The notes below the pieces were generated by a model. It was not told where the DNA came from, did not search any database, and saw only the letters and a program-made list of their open reading frames with translations. Below, piece by piece: positions 35,301 through 47,562 of a DNA stretch of 64,000 nt (position 1 is its first letter; every line of letters begins with the position of its first letter). Origin of the DNA: Datnioides undecimradiatus (lineage: Eukaryota > Chordata > Actinopteri > Lobotiformes > Datnioididae); contig WARS01000012.1 in the NCBI GenBank assembly GCA_008933995.1, positions 1,364,001 through 1,428,000 of the forward strand, in the 5' to 3' direction. Made by a program: the position numbers and the translations under genes.

Positions 35301-38300
35301 ACAATATGATAATAGAATGTCACAAAGTGTTTCTTCCTTCTTTTAAATAGTTTCTCTACAGGTCAGTTCCTATTTGTCTTCTGTCACAAAGCAAAGTTAC
35401 ACGAGAGACTTGAATATCAACTTAACTTCAAGTGACCTGTAAATAAACTCATATTTTAGTTTGGACCAAGACCAAGAGAAATAAATATACTTGGGAACAA
35501 TTTTCACATAACATTAGTCAACTAAATAATAATGCAGGAATCATCAAATTATTTTTCTGTTATTTATTTTGAATGTGAGATATTATTTTCATCTTCAGCA
35601 TGTGCCAAGAACAGATCCTGCTCAAGAAAATAATCAAAAATTTGGTTCAGGCAACTCTTCAGCTTCCTGTTAATTAAAAGAAGTTCATATAAGGTGGAGA
35701 GAGAATTACTGTAGCTGTTCAGATGGGCCCAAAACTGTGTCAGAGATTTTGTTCATTTTCATATTTTTAATTAACAGACTTTCTCTCCCGTCTTCCATCA
35801 GTGAATGAGTCTTTCTCTCATTTATTTGATGTAGTTTATCTCCTCCAACCATTCATATACAACCTTATTGGATCCTGCGACTTAGGGATCCATCTTTTGG
35901 CCACCAGAGAAGCATAACTAATGACAACATTAAAGTGGCTTTGTGAGCGTGGCCATCAAAATGTCGATCAACCAAGCAGGAAATAATGTTGGGTTTAAAA
36001 ATGAGCATGAATAAACATGTATGTTTAGAAAGTGATGAACTAAACTGCGAGGGGCACAGTTTAAGAAGAATTTGAAGGTGTGGATGAACTTGTGGGGGAC
36101 CCTGATGAACCTCTTCAGGGTTCACATGTGCACCATGGATGTGAGGCTTCAGTGAAAAAAAGACTATTATGGGGAGATTCAGGCCAAGCACTCTTGTGTT
36201 TTCAGCCTCTGACTGGGATGAATGACAATGCCACACAAGACGTCTTCAGGGCGCCGTCTAATTGAAGCGACATTTGAAGCTTTCCTAGGACTCATAACTG
36301 TCAGAGCCATTAGCATCTTCCTAATTACTCTGCTCTTAGCCCCAGACTGGACAGGAAGCACATGGTCAGCGAGCTCCAGACCCGCTTGTTACTCCCATAG
36401 TTTATCTCTTCATTAAGACATATTTGCTTTCAATGAATAGAGCATCGTAGCCAGTCTAACTCACTGTGTGACTCAACTATTCAGTATTTGGGTGAAGAAC
36501 GCAGTGCCCTAATTCTCCTTATCCTTATGCAGTCCTGCACACTGTTAGTTCATTCACTGACTACATGGTCAACAGAAATTCATTTGTCAGCAATTTTGCT
36601 CATTGATTTATTGTTTAAGTAGTTTGTTGAGCAAAACGGTTAATCAGTGTCAGCAGTTCAAATGTGCATCAATCCATTTATTTCAAAAAGGCTAGTGCTC
36701 CATATACTCCATAAACTCCACTACCTTTCCTTGTACCTACTGGTAACTGCAGAAGCACCCCTAGTTTGGGAATCACTGTAGAATCGTAGGTAGCAAACCA
36801 GGCGCTGTGGTTGTTTAATACCTTGTTCAATGAAACATTAGTGCAGAAGCATCTTTGAGCGTCCTGGCACTTCCTGTTCAGTTAATCCCTTCAGAAATGA
36901 GACGATTCACTTCACAGTCTTTACAAATCCTGCTTCTGTGACTCCTTTAAAAGCGGTTGCATTCCTTCAATTTCTCAGCTTTTCAGTCCTCCCACTGAAG
37001 AGGTGACCTTCCTCCTGCCAGACGCTCGATCTGCCACCCAGGCTTGAGCTCAAGTCCCATTTCTGTGCACCCAGAGGCCAAGTTTTTGTAGCTACGCTCA
37101 ATTTGCCTGCGATATAAACACACTGATTTACCTAATAGAGAATATGTATACAATAAGCATGACGAGGATTTGTCCTGGCAGGAGCACTTTGCCCTCCGAC
37201 TAATCTGGGCTGCTAAATTGTGAGTAACTGTGCTGAACTTGTGTCCTCCAGCCAGCAGAGATCAGAGTTCAGCGTTGTGCCGTAATCACTGATCACATCT
37301 TGTTATGCTTAGTGGACACTGAAAGATGCTAGAGGCTTTCTCATCATTTACTGTGCGGGGAGATTAAGATCTGATTGAAGACAAAGAAGACAACTCTGAA
37401 TTCACTGCACAGTGCTTACAGGCTTACATTGTGCTCCTTTAAATTCTAGATCATCAGTGGGATATGTATGAAAAGTAGTGCTTAGGATCATTCACAGTTA
37501 GACTGAGTCTTGATAATTGAAGTCACGATTAGATTAAAGTCACTATTTAAAAACATTTAGACTGAAACCTCACAAAATCTCTCATGTGTCTCATTTCTTA
37601 TGTGTTGTTTCACTGCCTATAAACTCTGGCACAAAGGAAGCTCTTAGTATTATTTGACAAATGGAGAACAAACAGAAAAATATGTGTTTAGTACATGTCT
37701 GGGCCCGTAGATTAATGACATTAACGAAGTTTCCATTAGCACAGCGATTGGGGGAGACAGAGGCGTCCATGCGTAAATCCACATGACTGAATCACTGATA
37801 AGAGAAAATGAAACACATCTCTACGGGCCAAAAGGGGCCAGGAAACGCCACTCCAAATTAGCCCGCGGCCCAATTTGTTGTTACTTCATTAACCGACCAG
37901 CATCTGTAGAGCAGGGGAGGGAAGTTGTGACTCATCTTTTGCCTAAAAATTCCCTCCACTGCTTTCACTGGGCCTCTGAACAAAAAAAAAGGATTCCCTG
38001 TGCAGAAAGGCAGGGGATCGGCATGGTACAAGACGACTTTCATCTGGTTGTGATCATAAAATCCTAAAATAATCTGGAGCATGTCAGTTTGCTAGCATGA
38101 GCTTGTTCATTCAGCTCACGCCTAAAGAACAACATTGTCTTCATTGTGTGTGTGTTTTAGCCCCAACCTGATGATTTGTTGCTGAAACTCAAGGCCAGCA
38201 TTGTCTCTGTGTAATCATCGTGAACAGATGACTAACAGAAGAGGCTAAATGCAATGTACATGTGCTCACAGATGAAAATGTGCACTTGAGACATTTAAAG

Positions 38301-38379
38301 GTTGAACAAACCTATGTGGTGAAAGCAGCTGAAGTGCCATTTAAATACAGTTTGAAGTTAAAAATGTCCAAAGATGGAT
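32396..38379. other. gene-poor AT-rich tract
   Basis: About 6 kb with no exon recognised on either strand. Most is low-complexity AT-rich DNA. The stretch around 37780-38080 has more even composition and contains homeodomain-type ATTA cores (for example near 37895), and could be a conserved non-coding element. Open frames at 35865-36236 and 37783-38067 lack domains. Confidence 0.4.
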
Positions 38380-38710
38380 GGAATGTTCAAAATTTTGACT
38401 AAAGTGACATTGAACATTCTGCAATGTAACTTTTAGTATTCTCCAACATTACCTTGAACATTCCGTAATGTAACGTTTAACATTCCATAGCAACTCTCTG
38501 AACGTTCCGTAGTGTAACTTATGACATTCTGTAAAGTAACTTTTAGTATTCTGCTATATTACCTTGAACATTCCGTAATGTAACGTTTAACATTCCATAA
38601 CAACTCTCTGAACGTTCCATTGTGTAACTTAGGACATTCTATAAAGTAACTTTTATTATTCCAAAACATTCCTTAATGGAACTTTGATTATTCCGTTCAC
38701 TTATGCAGTC
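38380..38710. repeat. 110-bp-period tandem repeat of CATTCC/GTAAC motifs
   Basis: Equivalent points recur at 38415, 38525 and 38635, an exact 110-bp period over about 2.7 copies, with roughly 85-90 percent identity between the first two by eye. Each unit is itself built from shorter pieces sharing GAACATTCCGTAATGTAAC-like sequence. At least five CATTCC and three CATTCT words occur. There is no coding potential. It is a small minisatellite. Confidence 0.85.
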
Positions 38711-40560
38711 AAAGGGTTAACTATTCAAAGATGATGAATGATTTGAGAATTTTAAATAAGTTTTTACGCGTAAACACGTTGAAGCACAACAATTATTTGT
38801 GCTATAATATTTGTAAAATTCTGCCTAGCATCTTAGACTTAAGGTTTTCTGAGTTGCCGCTGTCTGTACGCATACTTACGCTGGTAACGTTGGCACTAAA
38901 GACATTTACCATGTGTTTGTGAACATTCAGTGAGAGAAAAGCACACACTGATGCCCACTGCTGACACCACAAACAGTGCCTTGTAGACAAGGCAATAAGT
39001 GGCTTACAACAAAATGCAATCTCCTAAATGTCTTTTACACTGTTAAATTTGGCACCTCTGCACTCTGGTGTGAGTGAGTGGTGTGTTTTTCTTTTTCTTC
39101 TTTTCTTTTTTCGTTGGAACTGTCAGGTGGTAACAGACAGCATTTCAACTCAACTCTTGATTTCAATTATTTTTTTTCTTATCTAAATATGAGACAAGAC
39201 GCGGCTTTGGAATGATTCAATTCTCCAGAGGAGGACAGCTTTTATTGTTAAATAAATAGTGCTTTAAGGGAGGCACTATGAACGTTTGTTTTGGGTGGAT
39301 GTTTCTTAAAAGGACCTGTCATGTTTTGTTTAACGAGAAAGTTTTGCAGTAGGGATATGCATAATGTGTCAATTTCTCGATCAATCAGTGCCCTTAAAAA
39401 CAAACCCATTGGAAAAAAGATGCAAATGCTAATATAAGCATTAGTACTTTCTCAGTGTTTATCAGAAAGCACCTATGAGCTAACAACACAATAAACAAGA
39501 AAAACATTTAAAAAAACCCTTCTATGTGTTGGAGGATTGTGAAGTTGCAGCACATCAGGTCTGAAGTGGATCAGTGGAGGTTCAGGTGTAGCTGAGGGGC
39601 CTCTTCTGCTCTTATCTGCTGATGGAACTCGCTGTCTAGGATGGCTAGTTTCTTATCTTCCATGGCCCACTAGTATCCACAGGGGACCGACACCGTTTGG
39701 CACCCTGAAATCTTTTTTCCTAGACCGGATGGGAAATCAGCCTGGGTGGATCACGGGGGCTTGGGACATGGATGCCATATGGCCCCTTTTTATTCTCTGT
39801 GGAGTTGGGGACTTTGAGATGCCCGGCATCTAAATGCACACAAGAGATTTAGACAATACGTGTTGGGACAAAGGCATCTTGGCAGTTTATGCTGTTGTTT
39901 GTCATTACTGGCACATCACTGAGATTCATTTGCATTTTTCAGCACTGACGAGGTGACTGTATCTGCAAATGCACAAAGCTGGGCTTATTCAGACTTTAAT
40001 GGAAACGTATTATTAGACACATGTTTTGGAAGATTCTTGCAACTTTTCAAGTCTTGTGGATTAAGAACTAAGACTTACAGACGGACCACACACACTGCCT
40101 CCAATACATGATGACCACAGTTACACAAATCCAAAGTCTGACAGACAATAATAAATAGAAACAATTACAAGAGACATGAAAATGAGAGTGGTGTGATCCT
40201 TATTCAGATGAAAGACGTCCAGATTCCATAAATTGAAATAGACTGAAATTTGAGAATAAAATTATAAATGAAATTACTCTAGATAGAAAATTTCACGCCA
40301 AGTGCTCTTGTAAACCAGGGGAATGAATAATAATAAGTACAGTTAATCATTATTTGAAATTTTTTAACAAGAATAATTTGATCAGAGATACGATTTTTTT
40401 GTATATACAGTATATGTAAACACAGGTCGATTGACAGGGCTACTTAAAAAAAAGAAAAAAGGTTGCACTACTGGATCTGGCCAGCTGAGGACATGCTTTC
40501 CTCAGACTGGGAAAAGGGAAACATATAGCTTTGTGTAGCGTCACTTACCCACTGTAATCG
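38711..40560. other. intergenic DNA
   Basis: AT-rich sequence with no gene or clear repeat recognised. The stretch 39540-39840 is more GC-balanced and contains no consistent reading frame. Confidence 0.4.
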
Positions 40561-40564
40561 GGCA

Positions 40565-40740
40565 GTACGATTAGACTCAACTTTATTGTCATTGCGCACA
40601 ATCAGTACGGACGCACGAAAATACAGTTTAGCATCAACCCAGATAGTGCAAACAGTAAGGGTACAACGAGAGAAAAGCAGATGCACACAGTTACAATAAA
40701 CAGAAAGGGCTGTTACATTAGGAAGATAGGCTACAGAATA
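40565..40740. repeat. probable dispersed teleost repeat fragment
   Basis: The words 'caactttattgtcattgc', 'acaatcagta', 'aaaatacagtttagcatc' and 'cagatagtgcaaacagta' resemble a widespread fish repeat family that begins TTTATTGTCATTGCAC and continues with 'aaatgcagtttagcatc'. This is recalled from general experience of fish sequence rather than from a second copy in this window. No coding capacity is visible. Confidence 0.4.
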
Positions 40741-40922
40741 AAATGGAAAATATGAATGAATGGAGGTATAAAATGCTACTGCAATGCTGTTACTGTAATA
40801 TACTGTGGACAGAATCTATAATTTCAGAGTTTATACAGTTAAAAGTTAATAGAAAACGGCAATAAGCTCCTACTGTTGAATGTGTCTTTCATTTGACGAT
40901 TAGAACACTTGTAGATGAATAG

Positions 40923-40940
40923 ATAAATAAATAAATAAAT
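40923..40940. repeat. (ATAA)n tetranucleotide microsatellite
   Basis: Four to five units of ATAA in intergenic DNA, of no visible significance beyond marker potential. Confidence 0.75.
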
Positions 40941-41079
40941 AGATGTTGCTTTCTGATATTTTTCAACTACTTGTGGGTGCCAGTTGAGGACTTCATAAAG
41001 CTGACCCCACACTGTGAAATCGCCAATTTTTTCCCACGCAGGTGTAATCCACAGCGAGCTGAACCCACCGCCGCTCAAT

Positions 41080-41480
41080 ATGTTTATGACGCAGACTCCG
41101 AGACCTCCATCGAACTTTCTTTATGAACTAGATTGAGGACAATTTTCCTGCTGAAAGGTGGTCTACCTGGAAGGCCGGGGCTCTCTGCCAGCTGCATGTC
41201 ATTTCTATCAAATGCGGCCGGGGTCTGTCAATTAAGAAAACACAGGGCAATCTGTGGCTGCTGAAAGAGATCCCCTTGGCCTGCTCCCAGTCTGAGAGAC
41301 GGCCTTTTGTTCCCAGGCATGTCTCACATACTTTCAGAGCCCAGATAAGCTCAGGCTTCATGAAACCCTGCTTTATATTTGCCCACTGTAATGTCTCTGT
41401 GGGGTCAGGGAATATGGGGAAGCACTGTCGGCGAAAAGGTAATATCCCCCCTCCCACACACACATTATGGGGTCAGGAAT
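41080..41480. other. candidate conserved non-coding block A
   Basis: A 400-bp island of even composition and high word complexity inside AT-rich DNA, with GTCAATTAAG-type homeodomain cores near 41228. No frame is open with coding character: the minus frame 41128-41463 has no domain or splice sites. Such texture is common in enhancers near developmental genes. Conservation could not be tested here. Confidence 0.25.
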
Positions 41481-41762
41481 AGAAGCCACAGGTTAGGTGG
41501 TCCGGAGGCCTGGCCGGGGGGACTTTTCTGCTGAATGATCCCCTCCTCCCATGTGCCCACCCTCGATCCTTTTCTACATCTTTCATGCTGAGGTTGTAAA
41601 CTGCAAAACAAGTGGGCAGTTTCAGCCATTTCCTGAAATCGGATAAACAGGTATACTCTGGATCTGAAAGTGTGTGTCCAAGGGGGGAAGGGAATTTATT
41701 TTAGCACAAGCTGGACCACCCACGGACAAGTAAACAGGTACATCAAGGTGGGTTGAAATATA

Positions 41763-41820
41763 AGAAGAGGGGAGGGGGAGGTTGAGGCTGGCAGGTAGGG
41801 GGGATCAGAGGGGACTGGGA
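41763..41820. other. G-rich tract, possible G-quadruplex
   Basis: Within 58 bases there are five G runs of three or more (GGGG, GGGGG, GGGGGG, GGGG, GGG) separated by short loops. The third loop-length is long (about 19 bases), so folding would use a subset. This is seen in sequence only. Confidence 0.45.
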
Positions 41821-41999
41821 CCTCTCGATGACTTGGCTTCATGGTTCATCATAAAATGTGTCTTGTAAGAGGACAAAGCTAAAGGCAAATACCAGGCATT
41901 CTTTTAACAAGCCCACCTGCATCAGTTTGATATCTGCCTTAAACCATCCAGAACAAACGTATAGGATATATACATAAATATATATATTTATTTATAGGA

Positions 42000-44210
42000 A
42001 TTTTATTGAGAATCAGTGTTCTCATGATTATTTGATGATTTGATGACATGATTAAAGCTATGTCAATTCTTATAATCACTCATCGACAAACTAGCAAGTT
42101 TTTGCTACTGGTTACAGTAGCATAGGTGTATGTTGCAATTTCCTTTGTAAATATCAGAAAAATTACACATTTGACAGTCAAATACTATTATTTCGGATTA
42201 TAACATCATTTATTACAAAATATATTGTTGGTTTTGTGCCCATGTGTTAGCTAGGTATTTAACTTTTCATGTGGATGTTGTTCTATTATATAAAACAAAT
42301 GGAGAACGTGGGGCTGTTCTTGTGGTCCCTTAGTTCCAATTAGGGTCAATTTTAATGGCGGTGGTTCCCAACTTGTGGGCGGAGACAGTCCAAGGTTTTC
42401 ATGTCAAATAAATCTGAGCAGTCACAAATTTATTTAAGTTATAAGAAAGCAACTAAGTTAATAACACGGGTGACAAGTGATCAAACTGTGATTCCAACTT
42501 TGTAGGAACAGGGAGGAGCAAAGGTCTCTCTTTCAACATGACAGTGACCCACATCTCCATGAAGAAGGTGATTAAACAAATAGCTCCTCCTACATGAGGA
42601 TTTACCTCGTCTTTGTCATATATGGTAATAAATAAAACATGTGTTGGTTTTGGACTGCTGGTCAAGCAGAAACAGTAGTTTAAAGACGTCACTTTGGGCT
42701 CTGGGAGGCCGGAATGAATGATTTTTCATGGCTTTTCTCGCCAACCCGTGACCTCAACTCTGTCCGGCAACATTTGCTAAGCTGGAATGCAACAGCAAGC
42801 CAGGTCTCATCACCAAAACCATCAGTTTTCTGTTTCGTGTGGCTCAAATGAGAAATATCTCTGTAGTCCTGGTTCCAAATGATGAAAGTAACCTCCTAGA
42901 AGAACAGAGGCTGTTATAGCAGCAAGTTAATGCCCTTAGTTTGTGAATTAAGTGTAATGTTGAGCTGTCTACATACTTTTGGCCATATTATGCTACCTTT
43001 GGCCATTGTGTGTTAGGTATGTATGTTTTTCATTGGTTGCTCCCATTATATGTTCTGTATCTCTGGGATCAATGTTTCATATGTTGCATGTTTACATTTT
43101 CTTGCAGTAACACACATTAATATGTAAATTATGTGCTGAATCTTGAATTTTCATTTTGCTTATAATGTTCAGTTGATTGCACTGTTTCTTATTTTTCTCT
43201 TAAATGTCAGTGGTGGTTACAGTGGCCTACGCAGTCATTTCCTTCATCATTGTCAGCAAACTGCCCATGCAGGAGCGAGGTATTTAACGTCCAGCCGGGG
43301 TGTGGTTCCATTAGACAGCTTTAAGACCATGCTGAGTGCTCTTGAAAATTAGTTTTTTGGCAACTTCCTAGGATGCACAGTCTCCCAGCAAGCCACCAAG
43401 GCTTTGTCAAGACCGCGCTGGTTTAAGCTCGCAGCTTTTCAAGCCTCCCATTATGCCTGACTCAGTCGGGCAGAAAGCAAAAGAGCCTTTTCTGCAGTCA
43501 TGTGGGCATACTGGCATTATACACAGTTCAGTATTAGATATTTGTGAGTCATATAAACAGAAGGGAGGGCACTGAGGCTTCTTGAAAAAAAAACCTTTAT
43601 AATTGGGGAGTTATATAAGTGTCTAAATCCTCCTCCAGGGATTTAATTTTTCCCCCATTGTGTGTTTTGAAAAGCAGGAAGACCTCACAGCAGAGGTGAC
43701 AAATCCTCCGACACTGAAATCACAGCGGTACAGTTTATGGACTGTGAATGAAGTCTTCAGGTAGTAAACTGCCTCCTACTGTGATTCTTTATTTAAGATT
43801 TTGCAGCATTTACCTATAACCAGCCAATTACATATGCTTTATAGATTTCGCCTTTATGTATAAGCCAATAAACACAACTTTTGGTGCTTTCAGTTAAGGC
43901 AGAACTACTTCCTAATTACAGTCTTTTCCATAATGAAGGCAAAAAATAAAACCAAAAAAACATTAAAAATCTACTGGGCTAAATGGGAAATTATCATATT
44001 TAAGTGAAGTTTGTCAGGTAGTTGTATGTATTTATCATACCTCTTCTTCTGAAATCGTCCCACTTTTTGAGTCTCCTTTTAGACATTCAGGTCCATTTAG
44101 CCTCATGCCCCCTTGTGTAGATTTGTTATGGTTCTCTTCTTCCTTCTGTAGTCTCCCCCAATTATAAACTGTATAGATTTCCCCATGGTGAGTCCCTGTC
44201 CTCTCTTCAC
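42000..44210. other. intergenic DNA
   Basis: Mostly AT-rich. The region 43240-43560 is more balanced and may be a non-coding element. The open frame 43143-43352 begins with a hydrophobic stretch but has no splice sites that extend it and no recognisable domain. Confidence 0.35.
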
Positions 44211-44218
44211 ATCTACAG

Positions 44219-44251
44219 TGTATGTGTGTGTGTATCTGTGAGCTAGGTGTG

Positions 44252-44300
<49 letters not shown>
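44219..44300. repeat. (GT)n / (TA)n / (GC)n compound microsatellite
   Basis: A GT-rich tract, a short TATATATA segment, then about sixteen uninterrupted GT units (44261-44293) ending in GCGCGCG. The compound structure is seen directly and is likely to be polymorphic. Confidence 0.9.
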
Positions 44301-44301
<1 letters not shown>

Positions 44302-44789
44302 GACGTGTGGCTCCCTGTTGGCCCAGATGCTGGGCTGTGTACAGTGTGTAAATCTGGGGCTAGTCGGGTCGCTCAGGCATGACCTGGACTATGTCGGGCC
44401 TTGTCTTCTGAGCGCCTCCAGCAGTGTTCCCCTCCTCAGCTCTGACCAGCCAGCCTCACAAACAAGGATTTAGGTCATCTTGCCCCCCCCTGCATCAAGC
44501 ATGAGTTTGTTAACGTAGCTCTGAGTCACTGATTCTGATGATCTGTGGGATGTGGATGTTTAAGATGTTGTTTGCCTTGTGGTTTCTATACCAGAGCCCA
44601 TGAAACATACAGACTCACTTACTTTTTAGTATACTGTATGAGTACTGTTTGAGTAAATGACATTGTTTAGGGGTTGGAGGTGTAATGTTTAGATGAAGGG
44701 TAACCCCATCCATACACACTTTGGTTTTGGTGGTGGCTCGCGCACTAACTCACTACCACAAATACCGCCGCAGCGCTGCACTTAAGGGA

Positions 44790-45060
44790 GTGCAAAGGCC
44801 TGTCCTAGAACAGGCGTACCAGTACAACATTTACATGGTGCCTCTGAAATCAGATTATGTATGGGTTCAATTGACTTAATGGATTTGAAGAGACTAGATC
44901 CTATTAATGAATAGGCTGCCCTACGGCTCTGCCCCAACCAATAGCAAGCTAATCTGGCATGCAAATTAAATCCTGCCTCAATATGCCTGCCCGTTTAATG
45001 CGATCCATTACACAGTTTCACTTATTTATATATACTATTATAAAAGGATAGGCTTATAAA
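44790..45060. other. candidate conserved non-coding block B
   Basis: Contains a perfect octamer ATGCAAAT at 44959-44966 running into TTAAA, a CCAAT box at 44938-44942, and several TTAATG/ATTAAT cores within 200 bp. This is the motif mix of POU and homeodomain-bound enhancers. It is non-coding in all frames except a featureless minus frame. No evidence of transcription was seen. Confidence 0.3.
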
Positions 45061-46160
45061 CAAACTGAGGGAGGGGTTTGTTCTATAAATGGGGCTTTGC
45101 TGGCCCTGTTTTCCTGCACAGTGGCCCCGGGGATGGTGGAGAGACCAGGTGGTCGTTCACTGACTGTGTTGTAGAATACACAGAATCAGAAATCAGAGCT
45201 ACCTTAAACTGTGAATTATCAGCCCACCTTAAATCATCCCTTCATTAAATTTCACCTTACAGTGAGTTTTTTCCCACCAGTATATTCCTTTACTATATCT
45301 TCTTCATCTGTGTTTTTTGAGTTCACAAAATGGATTTTAAGACTATGTTTAAGGTTAGATTTGATCCATTTCCTATTCTGTTTCCAGCACTGATCGTGTT
45401 TGAAACATCTAATCTCCCGTGCCCTCTCTTTCACTCCAGAATCACCACTTTCAGCTCACCGTGCTGCAGGGAGATAAATGATTTGTAGGCTGAAGTGTGC
45501 ATTCGAAGTCATAATCTGGCACATCATCACGCTGAAGGCTGAGCAGGACGTCTGCTGAGCAACTCCGAGGTGCTTCCAGCCTCTTTGGTTCTGCCAGGCT
45601 CTTCATGCCTGGTTACCTTAGAGCCTGCTTTGTTAGTGTCGGAGGGAATAGGGGTCAGGGAGAGGCCAGATTTCACCTGACCCCTTCCTGAAATATTACA
45701 GCCAGGTTTACTTACATCTGCAGCTGGGGAAAAAGCTGGGAAGCCCTGTGAGGAAAGAGGAGGGGGGGTTAGTGAGAATCCGAACCTGATGAGGGTTTTT
45801 CTGCTGATGAGGTTAAATCATTGCTCTACTAGTATAATTTTAGTCAATCCCCTCCATTGTATCGGTTAAACATGTTCCCATGTAGCCTGTAGTCATGTGT
45901 AATGCTGGCCTTACTGAGGATCAAAGTCTGATCCAATCAGGTTCAACCACTTTCAGAGCATACTTCAGCACAACTAGCTTTTTTGAGCAAAATTGAATAA
46001 GACGTGAATTGAATATTTTCTGTTTATCTGACACGGCTTCCCTGACAAATATAAATAAATAAAGCCTTCCCAATGCAGGTATGCTTGAGTGTGTGCACCT
46101 CATTTCAAGCACAATTAACTTGAAATGGAGTGCTGCAGGATCAATAGTCCCCATTTGATC
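45061..46160. other. intergenic DNA
   Basis: Mixed composition with no recognisable gene. The segment 45480-45780 is GC-balanced and open in no useful frame. Confidence 0.35.
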
Positions 46161-46810
46161 CAGGGGGGTCTGTCACTCCATGGAAATGGCACACATATGG
46201 TAATACAGCCAGCTTAACAACAACTTAGAGGATTTACTGTTGCCGTTTTCAGGCCAACATGAATAACAAACAGTGGGCCGCTCTTCGGAGCCATCTTCTT
46301 TTATCTCAGCTTCAATTAATCTTAAAGAGAGATGCCATTTAAAGCTAATGAACACAGGGTAAAACTAATGCATATTGATAACAAGAGGTGAACACGTCAG
46401 AATAAGATTGTCTGTAATATTCAGAGCCATAAGAGGGGAGCCATGTTGCAGAATGTGTCGCTATAGGCAGCCTGGCTATAGTAGCTTGCCGCAGAACACA
46501 GCATAAAAAGATAAATGAACACTGAATGACCCTGACGTAGCCCTGTTCCTTCATCATATAAATAACAAAAAGCAGAGCGAATAAAGCAGACTGTGCCGGG
46601 GCCAATTCCCCAACGGGTGCTTATATGAAATTCAACTTTCAAGCGTTCTCCCTGCTCAGAATGTGGCATTTATTTGCAGGACTCTGTTTCAATTTAAAGG
46701 GAATGGCAGCTGAAGGAGGCACAGGGGACAGTGTCTCATCACCGCCACTTACCACTCTTATAGGCCTGCTGCCGGGGAGGAAAACCTCAGCAGGCAGCAC
46801 CACTTAAACA
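46161..46810. other. candidate conserved non-coding block C
   Basis: Even-complexity stretch with TCAATTAATC (about 46312), TTAAAGGGAATGG and CATTTATTTGCAGG words, and no exon structure. The overlapping minus-strand frames 46345-46605 and 46421-46669 lack any domain. Called only on texture. Confidence 0.22.
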
Positions 46811-47238
46811 GTGAAGACCTCCACCAGTCAATGTAATGTGCAGGGCTCTGATAGCCTCATATTCTCACTCCTGTTTGAGTGTGTGCGTGTCTGCTTTGTG
46901 TGCATGTGGGTGTTTGTAGCAAGCACGCATGCTGAAAGGTTTGTGGTGTTTTGTGGAACGTCTATTTTTGTATCGCTTGTATTGTTTGAAGGTTTTTGTC
47001 ATATTTAGTCATATTTGTACCAACAATGGTTTCGTCTCGTTAGAGAGAATTTAACTCGGTGGTTGCAGTAGGTGGGTGTGAAGTCTACAATAACTAAATA
47101 ACACTATAGTATAAATAATCACAAATTAAATCCTATTGTTATCGCAGAGTCCTTTGTATGCTGTAGCAGTTTGTGCAGCACTTGACCAACCACTAACCAC
47201 CTAAACACTCCCTTAGAGGAATATTTTAGCTTTAGAGG

Positions 47239-47562
47239 AAAAACACTTATTTGCTTTCTTGCTGTGAGTCAGACAAGAAGATCAATACCACTCTCATACC
47301 TGTCGGTTAAATATAAGGCAACAGCCAGCAGCCTGCTAGCTTAGCTTAGCATACTGACTGGAAACAGCGGGAAACAGCTAGCTGGGCCAGCCTATTAGAA
47401 GCAAAATGATGTAACCCTTCATTAATAAGCTTTAAAGCCGCTGTAGGACACAGTTTGTGACAGGTGGACAGAGGCAAGCTAGCTGTTTCCTATTCTTTTC
47501 AGTCTTGTGCTAAGCTAAGCTAGCTTAAGGCTAACGGCTGCTGTTTTTAGCTTCATATTTGC
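47239..47562. repeat. dispersed GCTTAGC-rich repeat, copy 1
   Basis: Shares ordered blocks with 51290-51675: 'aacactt.tttgct.tcttgctg', 'cactctcata.ctg', 'gcagcctgcta', 'cttagcata', then 'ccagtct..gtgctaagctaagctag' and 'tagcttcat'. The order and spacing are similar, so both derive from one element, a type common between genes in percomorph fish. It contains no open frame of note. Confidence 0.6.
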
